Below are positions 1 through 9,220 of a DNA stretch of 64,000 nucleotides, one piece after another; positions within the stretch are counted from its first letter, which is position 1, and every line of letters begins with the position of its first letter. The position numbers and the translations under genes are program-made. The notes under the pieces were generated by a model that did no database searches, had not been told where the DNA came from, and saw only the letters and a list, made by a program, of their open reading frames with translations. This stretch comes from Galeopsis tetrahit (Eukaryota; Streptophyta; Magnoliopsida; Lamiales; Lamiaceae), in contig CAVLYN010000087.1 in the NCBI GenBank assembly GCA_963675135.1, positions 113,501 through 177,500 on the forward strand. Direction: 5' to 3'.

Positions 1-118
1 TGTATTCATTGAAAAAAAATGTATTCACAGATATAGGGAGATTAAAGTCAATTTGGTCCCATATCAATTTATCCATTACCTTTTTTAATTGCTCAATTTT
101 AGTCCTACTTCGCCAGAA

Positions 119-322
119 AGCCCCTTAAAGGAGTAACTGCTATTCTATTAATTCCAAAAGAAACTAACTAATACTCTATTAAGCCCAAGAACCTAAAAGA
201 AAGACTAACTTAATCCAATATAGGCCTAATACTCTATTAAGCCCCTTAAAGGAGTAACTGCTATTCTGTTAATTCCAAAAGAAACTAACTAATACTCTAT
301 TAAGCCCAAGAACCTAAAAGGT
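119..322. repeat. Two-copy tandem repeat, 121-bp spacing
   Basis: A block of about 83 bp starting AGCCCCTTAAAGG occurs at 119 and again at 240, differing by about one base in the block. The same pair recurs in the other duplication copies near 31,940 and 49,862. It lies downstream of the inverted U1 gene. No function is visible. Confidence 0.85.
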
Positions 323-400
323 AAGTCTCCCAGCTTATCAATCTGTTGCCACTGGATCTGAACAGTTCAATCATATATTCGAATAAATTAAGCAACCATG

Positions 401-414
401 TTGGACTTGAATTG
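401..414 (-). terminator. U1 snRNA 3'-end box
   Basis: Read on the minus strand the sequence is CA, five bases, then AGTCCAA. This fits the plant snRNA 3' box CA(N)3-10AGTNNAA exactly and starts 1-2 bases after the U1 end. Copies lie at 32,222-32,235 and 50,144-50,157. Confidence 0.8.
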
Positions 415-415
415 G

Positions 416-577
416 GGCAGGGGCCGCGCGAACGCAGGTCCCCTCTGGCACAAATTATGACGTAGGCTCGACCACTTGGTCCGACCTTAGAAGGGCGCCC
501 CTCCTGGGTGCAATGGAGGTCGCCAACCTAGGCCATGAACCTTGCTTATCGCCCATTGACCCCGTCCAGGTAAGTAT
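416..577 (-). ncRNA. U1: U1 snRNA, divergent type, copy 1
   Basis: U1 snRNA is the RNA core of the U1 snRNP, which pairs with 5' splice sites in the nucleus. The 162-nt minus-strand gene starts with AUACUUACCUGG, the 5' splice-site recognition sequence. It keeps the stem-loop II core AUUGCAC, the Sm site AUAAUUUGUG and a 3' hairpin closed by UUCG. A TATA-like box, a diverged upstream element and a perfect 3' box surround it. Odd: loop I reads GCGAUAAGCAAGG, while the other U1 type here has GUGAUCAAAUAGG; this loop is the U1-70K binding site in the family. Promoter and 3' box suggest it can be transcribed, but the loop change makes full function uncertain. It may be a variant U1 or an ageing copy. 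Confidence 0.93.
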
Positions 578-598
578 GGAGCATGATGGACATCGAAA

Positions 599-653
599 CT
601 ATTTTATACAGCAGCATCCCCGCAGTATTTTCTCTCTTTCTCCGAAGTGGGAG
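599..653 (-). promoter_or_regulatory. U1 snRNA promoter (USE + TATA)
   Basis: On the minus strand an upstream element CTCCCACTTCG (643-653) has two changes from RTCCCACATCG. A box GTATAAAATAG (599-609) follows after 33 bp and lies 22-32 bp before the U1 start. This spacing is typical of Pol II-type plant snRNA promoters. Copies: 32,420-32,474 and 50,342-50,396. Confidence 0.8.
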
Positions 654-689
654 AAAATGACAGACATAGTACATGTTTATTTCATTTTA

Positions 690-1050
690 GACACAAGGAG
701 GAATTTTGCTGAGACAAGCTCACGAACAAAGTGATAGTCAAGATCTATATGTTTGGCCCGTTTATGAGCACTTGGATTTTGACTAAGAAAGGTGGCACTA
801 TTATTGTCCGGAGTATAGGATCGGGCGAAGAGGAATGGAGACCCGAAGCTCACGAAGGAGATTTAGCACACAAACAATTTCCGAAGCAGCATTTGCCATG
901 GCGCGATACTCGGATTCACAGCTAGAGCGAGAGGCCGTAGGTTGCACTCCAAGAGACAAGGTTTCCACCGAGAAAAATTAAGTATCCATCGGTTGAGCGT
1001 CACACAACGAGCCCAATCAGCATCAGAATAAGCCATTAATTGTTCATCGT
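690..1050 (-). pseudogene. Degenerate Ty1/copia RNase H fragment
   Basis: On the minus strand, with frame breaks, the translation contains SDADWAR near 1,020-1,040 and SEYRAMANAASEIV near 890-935. Both are signature blocks of the copia RNase H domain. No reverse transcriptase, LTR or other element part is adjacent. It lies directly upstream of the inverted U1 promoter. Copies are at about 32,511-32,871 and 50,433-50,793. Confidence 0.8.
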
Positions 1051-1127
1051 GATAACTAGCTCTCTGCCATTTACGTACACTTTACCCAACCACCTCTCAA
1101 TCGACTCTCTTCTATAACAAATTTACT

Positions 1128-1290
1128 TTTATTTATTTTAAAATAAATACTTAACAAAAATAAATTAGATCTACAATTAATGAATTAAAATATTTTTGAT
1201 TAAATTTTCTTGGTCAATTTGCATATTAAATGTATACCCTGCAAAGGATGCATGCGCACGAATATCGCATCTAACACGTGCATGACACAC
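1128..1290 (-). repeat. Dispersed repeat R1, inverted copy
   Basis: Reverse complement of a family recognised by CGTGTTAGATGCGATATTCG, a following GCATCCTTTGCAGG, and TTTTGTTAAGTATTTATTTT near its end. Plus-strand members occur near 8,745, 15,806, 16,096, 28,593, 28,905, 30,234 and 30,480. Duplicates of this copy are at 32,949-33,111 and 50,871-51,033. Homology with 16,020-16,330 extends beyond the core into the segment at 1,290-1,400. Origin unknown. Confidence 0.85.
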
Positions 1291-1399
1291 AAGACTTGTA
1301 CTTTCATCCAATTCTCAATTCTCATAAGCTTATACCTTATACTTTCACCATTCCAAACCCCCAAAATACTGAGTTCTTGCAATGGCCTTCTATTACTAC

Positions 1400-2328
1400 G
1401 ATCTGAAAACAATTCTAGTTGTCTACATTCCCACCACTAAGCAATCCAGAAAGATTACTCTTACTTTTAGTGATAAACATACTTTTGTCAACATATAAAA
1501 TCTAATGCGTGCAATAATAATCATAAAAAATGTGTGTAATATGAGAATAGATAAAAAAAAATGTTTCACATCTCCAGAATCTCCCCAAATATAAATTTAT
1601 AATAAAAGGACCAAAACAATTACTCTTATGACCAAAAGGAGCAATGACGGATAATTTTGTTCTCCCAAAAAATTTAAAACAATCAAGTCATATGAAAAAA
1701 CTGAATGAAAATGATAATAGTGCAAGTCTCTTGTTTTATTTGGTGATAGTTTAAAAGGGGGTCTATTTCTTGTTCGCCCTAGGCCAAAATAATGCCGGAA
1801 AACTGTTTCAGTTTCTGTCCCTCGAAGAAGAGGAAGACCCAATGTAGTTCGTTACTGGCCTCCCAATAAACTGAGCTGCTATCGCTGAGACGCGTGCAAG
1901 CTACATCATAAAAAAAAAATGAATAGAATAGTTAGTAGCATCAAAAAAAGAATATTTTCAAATTTTGAAGAATATTTTATGGCTGAATTTCTGATCTGAC
2001 CCTATATATACAAAAGTTTATATTGCATAATTTCATAACAATGTAGTATTACAGTATGTAATTTTTACCCTCTTCTCGAAGCTGAAGCAAGCGTCTAACA
2101 CGTGCCACTAAATTATTTTGTCTTGTGCAAAAACACATTTCAACCAGAAAAACTCAGAAATTACTAATATAAAAAACAATATACTTTCAATCTAGAAAAA
2201 AAATATTTACAGAAAAAAGAAATGTTCGTGCACTGGTAAATTATTCTCCTCCAAACTTTCTTCTCTTAAGCTGAGCTAAAGTTTTTTTGCAAAGAAAAAT
2301 TAATTCAAATTGAAGAATGAAACAGACT
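1400..2328. other. No recognisable gene
   Basis: AT-rich sequence with only short open frames that lack recognisable domains. I see no LTR, tRNA or snRNA. The copies at 33,221-34,149 and 51,143-52,071 are nearly identical because of the segmental duplication, so conservation here says nothing about function. Confidence 0.6.
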
Positions 2329-3010
2329 AGGATATATGGTTTATTGCAGGAGTGACTCCTTTATAGGGAAAATTGCCCTTTGGTCATGTATGTCAAATAA
2401 TTTTCGATCCTTTTTTCATACACTTTTAGTCCTGTAGTAAGTTTCTGATAGTTTTAATGGATGAAAATTGCGTAAACCGTTAAAGAATATTAAACATTTG
2501 GTCCTGTAAGTATGAGATAAAATCACATCCGATCCTTTTTCATACACTTTCAGTCCTATAATAAATTTATGTCTGTTTTAACGTACGTATGAAAATTGTG
2601 TGAAAGTTACGCACCCGCTAAAACTCATCCAAAAGCCTAATATCGGATTAAAAAAATTCTCATAAAAAAATACATGAAAACGAACCCTAATTCCACCCCC
2701 AAAAAATCGCACTCAAATGGAACAAAAATCGAAATCAATTAATTCACAGGAAATGTACGGGCAACATGCGACTTTCACCCAAAAAAAAGAACAAGAAAAC
2801 CTTTAATTTATGTATTCTTTCATTATTAGTTTTTGGTGATTTCATGAAACAATATAACAAACCAGAGTTAGGTTTCGAATAACGTACGAGCAATGAAAGG
2901 AGTGTACAGTTTTAGTCATTTTTTGCCGATATTTTAAAAATTGCCAGAAATGCACGCGTGTGGCTCTCACGCGTGAAATAACTTACCAACAATTTGGAAC
3001 TTGAAATGTC
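2329..3010 (-). repeat. Composite repeat block with an inverted counterpart at 29.1-29.7 kb
   Basis: Contains a module reading GCAGGAGTGACTCC (2,347-2,360); its inverted form occurs near 4,940, 16,430 and 29,105. Two related 55-bp blocks start near 2,406 and 2,529 and share CATACACTTT and AGTCCT. The part 2,640-3,010 is an inverted, diverged copy of 29,360-29,690. All of it recurs in duplication copies 2 and 3. Confidence 0.7.
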
Positions 3011-4670
3011 TATCAGCAATTATTTTCCATTTGTTGGGGTTACCAACAATTATATAAGAGCGCGTATTGAATGTCCGTTCTTTTGTCGTTTTATAATGGG
3101 TTATTTACCAACAAAAATATTTAGTATGAATAGCATGTGCTTAATGGTGTAATTCATTTGATTGGGTGCTCTTTTCTTATTTCCCGTGGACTGATACTGA
3201 AACTGTAATAGAGTAATAATATTCTTTTCCCTCAAAAAATAAATAAATTAAGTATCGAAAAACATATTTTCATTTATGCGGAATGAATATTCTATTTCTC
3301 CCTCTCTTTCACTCTTTGTAACTGTTTTGCATTCACACTATCAACCCGTTCTTTTCATTGACCCATATTTATTCTTCAATTGACGGTATCTGCCACCGGG
3401 GTGAGTAATATTCTGGCTTTCGTTACCACTTCCATGTCTTGCTTCCTGTGATAAATTGTATATTTCTTATAAATTTTATTATGGTAGTGACTATAGTTTT
3501 CTTGTTTCCAAAAGATGTTGGGTTGTGTGTATTTCAACATGATTTTTGACGATCGATGAAATAGCTGCGTCATGTGTTAATACTCTGTACACTGGAATCT
3601 AATTGTTGCTTGAGTTATAAAAAAAAAAGAAAGTATTTTATAAATCTTATATCTGATAAATTGATCTTTTAATTTGTTGTAAAAGGTAATGGCTAAATTG
3701 ATATTGATGTTCTTGTGCGAAAATGTAAACTCTAGCATATGAGTGATTGCAAATCTAAATTCAAATCAACAAATAAAGTCTAGTACGTGCAAAAATAATC
3801 ACTAAGAACGTGCGTAATATGAGAATGAAGCATTGGTGTTTATAAGTTCATTTTATTCTCAGCTTTGCAGATTTGTACAAGGGTTAGTAGGCTCCCTTAA
3901 TTATTTATTTGTTATCTTTAGAAATGGTTTCTTAAAATGTTTTACAATTTATTCTTTGTTAGCAGATATTAAAGCTATTCCATATCTAGGTGCATAAGGA
4001 GGCAGTCATTAGAACTTGCCAAAAATTGTATATGGTTTATTCTTTTGTCTATGGCACTGTCAAGTTGCAGCAGATCGTCTTTCCCTTCAAGCTCTTTTAT
4101 ACCTTTTATTTGAAGGGGATTAAAGATATTCCGGCTGAGCTCGTCGTTAAACCGGTGCCGCCGTTGAGCCGGCCGCAGCGGCTAAGGCACTTGAGCCTCA
4201 CGCCACGCTTTCCAACTTTACCAATTGATCCATGTTCCTTTTTTTTTTTTTTTCTAATGAAAAACTTTGATAGATATGATGATGATTTGAACGGCCCAAA
4301 ATGAATTGCAGATTTATTTGATATACAGACAATTGAACGATTTTTACGTAATTAACCTTTAGACTAATCTACCGTACCAATCTAGATCTTGAATGAGAAT
4401 TAATCCATAATTCTAATTTACATTATAATCAAAATTAATAAGAAATCCCTAACTATATTTTTTAAAATTTATAATGATAAGATTTGTGTTAATTAAGATT
4501 ATGCATGGATTGAGGGCCATCAACAATGTACATTTTTTGTTTTAAGCTAATTTTTACTTGAAATATGATATTAGGCTTTTCTCTCATTGTCCCAAACCCA
4601 GTAAGAATGCGTGGAGCAAAGAAAATTAAACTAAAGAATTTTTGAATACTTTGAACTCATTAATATTTTC
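3011..4670. other. No recognisable gene
   Basis: AT-rich, apart from a GC-richer patch at 4,130-4,200. An open frame at 3,990-4,304 (104 codons, plus) spans that patch and then a poly-T run at 4,240. I do not recognise its product. Near-identical copies lie at 34,832-36,491 and 52,754-54,413. Confidence 0.5.
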
Positions 4671-4681
4671 TTGGTTTGTAG

Positions 4682-4888
4682 GGAAAGCTTAACTACAAAG
4701 AAAATAACGAGTTAAGAGCTGAAAATGACAAACTCCGCGAGGAGAATATGATCATTAACAAAGCTCTAACAAGTGATCGACTTTGCTGCGATTGTAGCTG
4801 CTCTGTTGTCGACAGCGAGGAGGCCGAACGCTTGTTTCAGCTACGAGCAGAGAATGCTCGTCTGCCTAATGACTTTTGTTGTCTATAA
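4682..4888 (+). pseudogene. HD-ZIP class IV leucine-zipper exon fragment
   Basis: HD-ZIP IV proteins are plant nuclear transcription factors with a homeodomain, an interrupted leucine zipper and a START domain, often acting in epidermal cells. Here only a 68-codon piece of the zipper remains. It shows LRAENDKLREENM, a cysteine-rich loop (CCDCSC) and QLRAENARL, the order seen in the zipper-loop-zipper region of this class. A splice acceptor (TTTGTAG) directly precedes it, so one original exon boundary survives. The frame ends at TAA soon after homology is lost. No homeodomain or START domain is nearby. It is a captured or relocated exon fragment and probably not functional. Confidence 0.82.
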
Positions 4889-4889
4889 T

Positions 4890-5745
4890 GTATTTGTTAT
4901 CCAGTATTCCTATATTACCCTCAGTAACGTCTTATACAAAGAAGTCACTCCTGCAACAAACCATATATCCTTTAATATATTTTGGCCAATATTATTGCAC
5001 AAAGATTGCCCCTTATAAGAAATACAAATAGAAGTGAATATTCGTCAGTGTATATAACATTAATATTTATTTATTATTGCGTATAAATTAATACAATGAT
5101 ATTCGAGCTGTAGTAACACAATATTTTATTCTAATGGTCGAACTAAAACACTAGGGATCTGGATGTGATATCGGGTTGCTGCTTATTGTTTGTTGATTGG
5201 TATAATATTTGTTTGTAATGAACTTATTTTGTTGCTCGATTTATTCAAATTATGCTTGAAACGAGAAATATAGTACTGTTTTGTTATTTTTGAAGGTAAA
5301 ATGATAATTTTGTGAAGCAAAACACGTTTCAAATATTTGTTGGAGTCAATCGATCGAACGAGCAAAATACGTACGAAGAGATAAGGAAGCCCGAGAGTAG
5401 TCTGTTTTTAAGAAGAGATAAGCAAAACATGTCTCATATGTATAATGGTATTAGTTTTCTTGAACAATAATATATATACGGAGTAGTTTTTTTATAAACA
5501 ATAGTATTATTAGTGTCCATTCAGGGATGGAACCGGGAATTGCGATTAGGGAGGGCCGACGATACAAAACAATACACATGAACGATAATATATATATAGT
5601 AAAATTCAACTATATTATATACTTCAATGTAAAGAGGTTGAGGAACTTGAGCTATATATGAATTTCAAAATTTTAACAATAGATTCATTGTAATTTGGTT
5701 GATTTTTCTTGAAAACAAATACAAAAGAAGAATAACCCCCAAACC
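4890..5745. other. U5 upstream flank, no gene
   Basis: AT-rich sequence leading into the U5 promoter. Nearly identical stretches occur at 22,240-22,995, 36,711-37,566, 40,986-41,280 (right part only) and 54,633-55,488. It includes TTAGTTTTCTTGAACAATAA near 5,452, where the duplication boundary of copies 2 and 3 falls. Confidence 0.7.
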
Positions 5746-5748
5746 ACT

Positions 5749-5799
5749 ATCCCACATAGGATAGGACCAAATAAATACTAAGAGTCGGTTGAATAAATT
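5749..5799 (+). promoter_or_regulatory. U5 snRNA promoter (USE + TATA-like)
   Basis: Upstream element ATCCCACATAG (5,749-5,759) has one change in the last two positions of the consensus. AATAAATT (5,792-5,799) follows after 32 bp, the Pol II-type spacing. In copies 2 and 3 a CACTA element sits between these two boxes. Confidence 0.8.
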
Positions 5800-5828
5800 G
5801 AAAGGAGAGAGGAGATTTAAAATCACGC

Positions 5829-5949
5829 AGCTGCGCGGTGAGCACAAAGCGAACTATTCTTTCGCCTTTTACTAAAGAATACCGTGTGCACGCCGCAATT
5901 CAAGCAGCATACGCCTCTTTTTGGAGGGTTTTTTCTTTTAGAAATGCCC
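5829..5949 (+). ncRNA. U5: U5 snRNA, gene 1
   Basis: U5 snRNA holds and aligns the two exons in the spliceosome. The diagnostic loop I block, CUUUCGCCUUUUACUAAAG, lies at about 5,858-5,876 and is the invariant U5 sequence. It is followed by a variable stem (GUGUGCACGCCGC), the Sm-type site CUCUUUUUGGAGG and a 3' hairpin ending in GCCC. A promoter with correct spacing and a perfect 3' box frame it. The 5' end is placed by analogy with plant U5 and may be 4 nt too far right. In this copy no CACTA element interrupts the promoter, so it represents the ancestral arrangement. Likely functional. Confidence 0.93.
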
Positions 5950-5967
5950 CAGCAAATTTAAGTCTAA
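5950..5967 (+). terminator. U5 snRNA 3'-end box
   Basis: CA, nine bases, then AGTCTAA: an exact match to the plant snRNA 3' processing box CA(N)3-10AGTNNAA. Equivalent boxes follow every complete U5 gene here. Confidence 0.82.
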
Positions 5968-6129
5968 ATTTTTCTATAAATTTCTATGATTTGTAAAGAG
6001 GTTGAGGAATTGGAGCTATGAAATTCAAAAAAATTACAATAAATTCATTGTCCATTGTCTGGTTAGACGTTGACTTTGCTGATTTTTCTTGAAAAAAAAA
6101 ATACAAACTAGAATGGCCCCCAGACCACT

Positions 6130-6180
6130 ATCCCACATAGGAAAGGACCAAATAAAGACTAAGAGTCAGTTAAATAAATT
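6130..6180 (+). promoter_or_regulatory. U5 snRNA promoter (USE + TATA-like)
   Basis: ATCCCACATAG at 6,130-6,140 and AATAAATT at 6,173-6,180, with 32 bp between them, as in the neighbouring U5 gene. Confidence 0.8.
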
Positions 6181-6209
6181 GAAAGGAGAGATGACAGGTA
6201 ATATCACGC

Positions 6210-6330
6210 AGCTGCGCGGTGAGCACAAAGCGAACTATTCTTTCGCCTTTTACTAAAGAATACCGTGTGCACGCCGCAATTCAAGCAGCATACGCCTCTT
6301 TTTGGAGGGTTTTTTCGTTTAGAAAAGCCC
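6210..6330 (+). ncRNA. U5: U5 snRNA, gene 2
   Basis: Second member of a U5 tandem pair, 381 bp after gene 1. Loop I, the variable stem and the Sm site are the same. The 3' hairpin differs: GGGTTTTTTCGTTTAGAAAAGCCC is almost fully self-complementary and looks more stable than that of gene 1. The 3' box is CA, six bases, AGTCTAA (6,333-6,347). The downstream 700 bp match those behind the U5 genes at 11,340, 25,436 and 43,358, so these four form one U5 subtype. Likely functional. Confidence 0.93.
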
Positions 6331-6359
6331 AACAAATTTAAGTCTAATCTTTTTAGTTC

Positions 6360-7060
6360 TTTTTTTATTTACTGTGAGGCTAATACGGTAACGGATAAGT
6401 TCTTCTGTCGATGGTGGTAACGACTTTAATTGGTGGCAAGTGCCACCGACTTAGCTAAAGTCCTGTTTTGTAAAGATCTCAATTTTGATTTGCTCTTATG
6501 TTTTTCTTTTCTTCAATTAATTTTTTTTTTTTTAAAGTCTCAGTATATACAGCCCAAGAATTGACTAGTTCGAGGGACCAATTTTATCGTCCACTAGCAG
6601 GAGGTCCAATTGAATCCAGAGGTTGCTAACATTTTACTTCCTCTATTATGGTGAATACGGTGAAACTCTTTTGTAAAAAGAAAAAGAAATTCAACATTTC
6701 CTTGTATCATGACATTATCCAATATTTTTTCTTGCCGGAAGAAAATGTACTATAGTTTCAGTATGAATTTTTTTTGGGAAGTTTGTAAATATAAGATTTT
6801 GATATATTGAATAAGCTAGAGAAGGAAGAAGAGCTTGGAGTAAGGGCATGTTTTCAAACTTCTTTCTAAAGAGTAGATTTGTGGAATATATATTTTGTTT
6901 TTTAAGTTGGTAAGACCCAACTTTTTAAAAAAAAAAAAAAAAATTCAAGTATTGCAATTGGGTTTTAAAACACCGTGTTGGTACTGAAAGGTTTTCGAGT
7001 ATGGATATTAACATCTAACTGTCAGGGTAGATAAACACAAGCTTGCTTAAAATCGTCTAT
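6360..7060 (+). repeat. U5 downstream repeat block
   Basis: Diverged copy of the DNA behind the U5 genes at 11,340, 25,436 and 43,358 (11,490-12,150 and equivalents). Part of it, about 6,540-7,090, occurs inverted at 17,530-18,068. It includes long T and A runs near 6,520 and 6,930. No gene seen. Confidence 0.8.
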
Positions 7061-7387
7061 ACGTTTTTTTTCGTAAACGTTGCCCATTTTAACCAAATGT
7101 ACAAAATTGATGCAAATCCGTCGTAATTTGCGATAATTTTTGGCTCGTTTAAAAAACACTGGTCGTATATTTTTGCGACAATTTTTTTTTTAATTATTAG
7201 AATTTTAAGATTTGCAATGGAATTTGACATATGGATTTTATTTTTAAAAAAATGGTAGACGGCACCGTTTGAAGATTGCCGACGGTCCTACGGAATATCC
7301 GTCGGTAATCTCCGACGGCGAACAAATTTCGTCGGTAAATCGGTTGACTTTATTAATCCATCGGTATTTCGAAGCTTTTTTGTAGTG
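7061..7387. mobile_element. CACTA-type transposon right end
   Basis: Ends in TTTTTTGTAGTG (7,376-7,387), the mirror of the CACTA terminus. Subterminal GACGG and CCGTCGG-type motifs are repeated in both orientations at 7,257-7,350, as is usual for En/Spm-like elements. The left end is not in view, so the extent is unknown. Related but truncated ends are at about 12,130-12,412, 26,226-26,508 and 44,148-44,430, where the terminal TAGTG is missing. Confidence 0.72.
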
Positions 7388-7440
7388 CCTATTACTTGTA
7401 AAAAATCAATATTGTTACTCAAAGTCCACCGTGTACGTTA

Positions 7441-7560
7441 TGCTATTTCACAAAGAGACGTTAATTAATGACTTAGAATGTGGAATACAAAGTGAAATAA
7501 AGGAATCTAACTGTGTTAGCCATTACTTTTTGACATGTGAAGATAAGTTATTTGGTATAG
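7441..7560 (+). pseudogene. Unassigned coding-like fragment
   Basis: The plus-strand translation (ETLINDLECGIQ, then KESNCVSHYFLTCEDKLFG) is shared in frame with 12,419-12,541, 26,515 and 44,437. The few differences from the 12,419 copy keep the frame. I do not recognise the family. It always follows the CACTA-like GACGG region, so it may be a piece of captured gene or transposon coding sequence. Confidence 0.4.
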
Positions 7561-7909
7561 AGAACATACAAGTTATATCTCCACTATTATTGGAATTCAT
7601 GGAGTTGTAGTAAAGGAGGACTGCACAATTAGAGATGCCGAATTGACGGAGTTGGAAAGACGAACAATTAGATATTCGCCGAAAAATGGTGGCAGCAGCA
7701 GAGAAATGTGGGGTATATTAAATTTTTCAGCGAAATTGGGCTTAAATAGCGAAAATTGGTAGGTGGGAGCATAAATTGTTACCCCATGACATGATGGGCA
7801 AGTTTTGTTAGCCCTAATCTAAGGGGCATGCTTTGCAATTTTCCCCACAAAAATTGAAAATAACTGCCTATTCAAGAAATTGGCAAACAAAGAATTTCAC
7901 TCATCCAGG
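7561..7909. other. No recognisable gene
   Basis: Moderately AT-rich sequence without recognisable domains or repeats shared with other parts of the window. Confidence 0.5.
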
Positions 7910-8455
7910 TATAAGAATAGAAGGGTTTCAACAAACCAGCCAGCGGTTAAGACGAGCTGTTGACAGTCGACAGCACCATTTTTCGTATATATCAACTACC
8001 TGGCGCATCACAGCCAAACGGCCTTTCCCCTCAAGTGCAGAAACAAATACTACTGATGGTATTCCACTCACCTGCCAACGTATCTAGCTCCATCAGTGCA
8101 ATTGATATAATATTTTAACCACAAATTTTCAATTCTGATAAGCGCACTCTAACGCAAACACTAAACTCTTCCTTCCGAAGGCAATAATAATATAACTAAA
8201 AACATGATTATTGAAACTACCAATGTAGGTAAAAAAGTCAAATGATGAATTGGACCAGGGCCGGGGCTGAGTGCAAAACCGCCTTGGTATGGAGCTTGAT
8301 GGCCACTGAGACAGCATTCCCCAAATACAAGATGAGTAGGAAGAACTACTCTCTATGTGATTAACAAGAATATTAATAAATCGTTAAGTTTGAATTGTTG
8401 GGGTGCGCCAGGCCATGGCAGTAGTGCAACGCAAAGGCGACGCTCGAAAGCCCCA
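7910..8455 (-). pseudogene. Inverted U2 snRNA 3' fragment with split 3' flank
   Basis: On the minus strand, 8,401-8,455 matches the last 55 or so nt of U2, including most of the terminal stem-loop, with a few changes. 8,378-8,397 matches the immediate U2 3' flank. The next flank segment (near 31,650-31,770 in the intact gene) is found at about 7,910-8,020. A 350-bp unrelated stretch (8,025-8,375) therefore splits the flank. The 5' two thirds of U2, with branch-site pairing region, Sm site and promoter, are missing. It abuts gypsy gag sequence at 8,455. Non-functional. Confidence 0.85.
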
Positions 8456-8645
8456 CCAGAATTGTTGGGACGCAGGGTTACGGTTAGATGTTCCTGACTT
8501 CACCGGTGACTTACGACACGACGAGTTTATTGATACCTACCATCGAGGAGATCATGGATTTCAAGAACATTCCCCCATTTGCCCGTGTTCCGTTCATCAC
8601 TACGCGCCGCCAACGCCTCGGCAAATAAAAAATAACCACATCTGA
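8455..8645 (+). pseudogene. Ty3/gypsy gag fragment fused to U2 remnant
   Basis: The translation contains CWDAGLRLDVPDFTGDLRHD, a start typical of plant Ty3/gypsy gag, followed by a disrupted stretch with FITTR in another frame. It is homologous to the minus-strand gag fragments at 23,600 and 41,522, but its right part is different. An open frame starting at 8,403 runs from the U2 remnant into gag; this chimera is accidental. Confidence 0.78.
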
Positions 8646-8744
8646 GAAACTTCGCAAACACATACGTGCGTCCAATTCAACTTTGCATATTTTATTTTAC
8701 ATTATTAATTTTACATGATTTTCTTGATTTTTAGAATATATTTT

Positions 8745-8892
8745 TTCTCAGCGCGCGCAATCCTTTGGAGGATATATATTTAATATCCAAATTGACCAAG
8801 ACAAATTAAACAAAGAATTTTAATTCAATATTAATTGTAGATCTAATTTATTTTTGTTAAGTATTTATTTTAAAATAAATAAAAGTCTAGTA
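8745..8892 (+). repeat. Dispersed repeat R1 with flank
   Basis: Matches 30,480-30,622, including downstream sequence to about 8,950 (AGTGACATTTTTGATGATG). One of at least seven plus-strand members of the family. Confidence 0.85.
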
Positions 8893-9019
8893 TTGTTGTA
8901 AATAAAATATAATTATGGTCCAGTGACATTTTTGATGATGTCAAAGTAGAGATGTGTACCAGGGAAATTTTCCCATTGAATGACATTGTTCCAATGTACT
9001 CCAGAGCGGAAGTGTATAG

Positions 9020-9213
9020 TATAGAGAAACAATGAATTGTGAAATTATAATTTCATTAAGTGAATGTAAAGAATATATTAGGGGAGTATTTATAGATACA
9101 AAACATATCTACTATATATCTCTAATTTAAGGAAATAAAGATTTACAAGATATATAAAATATATTATACAAGATATATATAATATCTCTTAATATATTTA
9201 TATATGCCTAATA
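9020..9213 (-). repeat. Copia A LTR (3' LTR in element orientation)
   Basis: Ends TATAGAG and CCTAATA on the plus strand, so the usual TG...CA termini are replaced by TA...TA. Differs from its partner at one base (ATATATTAGG against ATACATTAGG). Confidence 0.92.
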
Positions 9214-9220
9214 CGCCCCC

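Larger units (their letters stand above)
1..5787 (+). repeat. Segmental duplication copy 1 (distal third of the 17.9-kb unit)
   Basis: Nearly identical to 31,822-37,608 and 49,744-55,530, with only scattered single-base differences (for example near 1,297 and 1,026). It begins just downstream of where a U2 gene lies in the other copies and contains the inverted U1 gene, a copia remnant and the HD-ZIP fragment. Copies 2 and 3 diverge at 5,787 because a CACTA element is inserted there; copy 1 has the empty site. The U2 gene of this copy presumably lies left of the window. Confidence 0.95.

Noticed and set aside
513..925. Open frames of 73 and 64 codons (and copies at 32,334 and 50,256)
   Set aside because: They run antisense through the U1 gene, its promoter and the copia remnant; no protein is expected.
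8403..8645. 80-codon open frame across U2 and gag
   Set aside because: It starts in the antisense of U2 and crosses a rearrangement join; chance reading.
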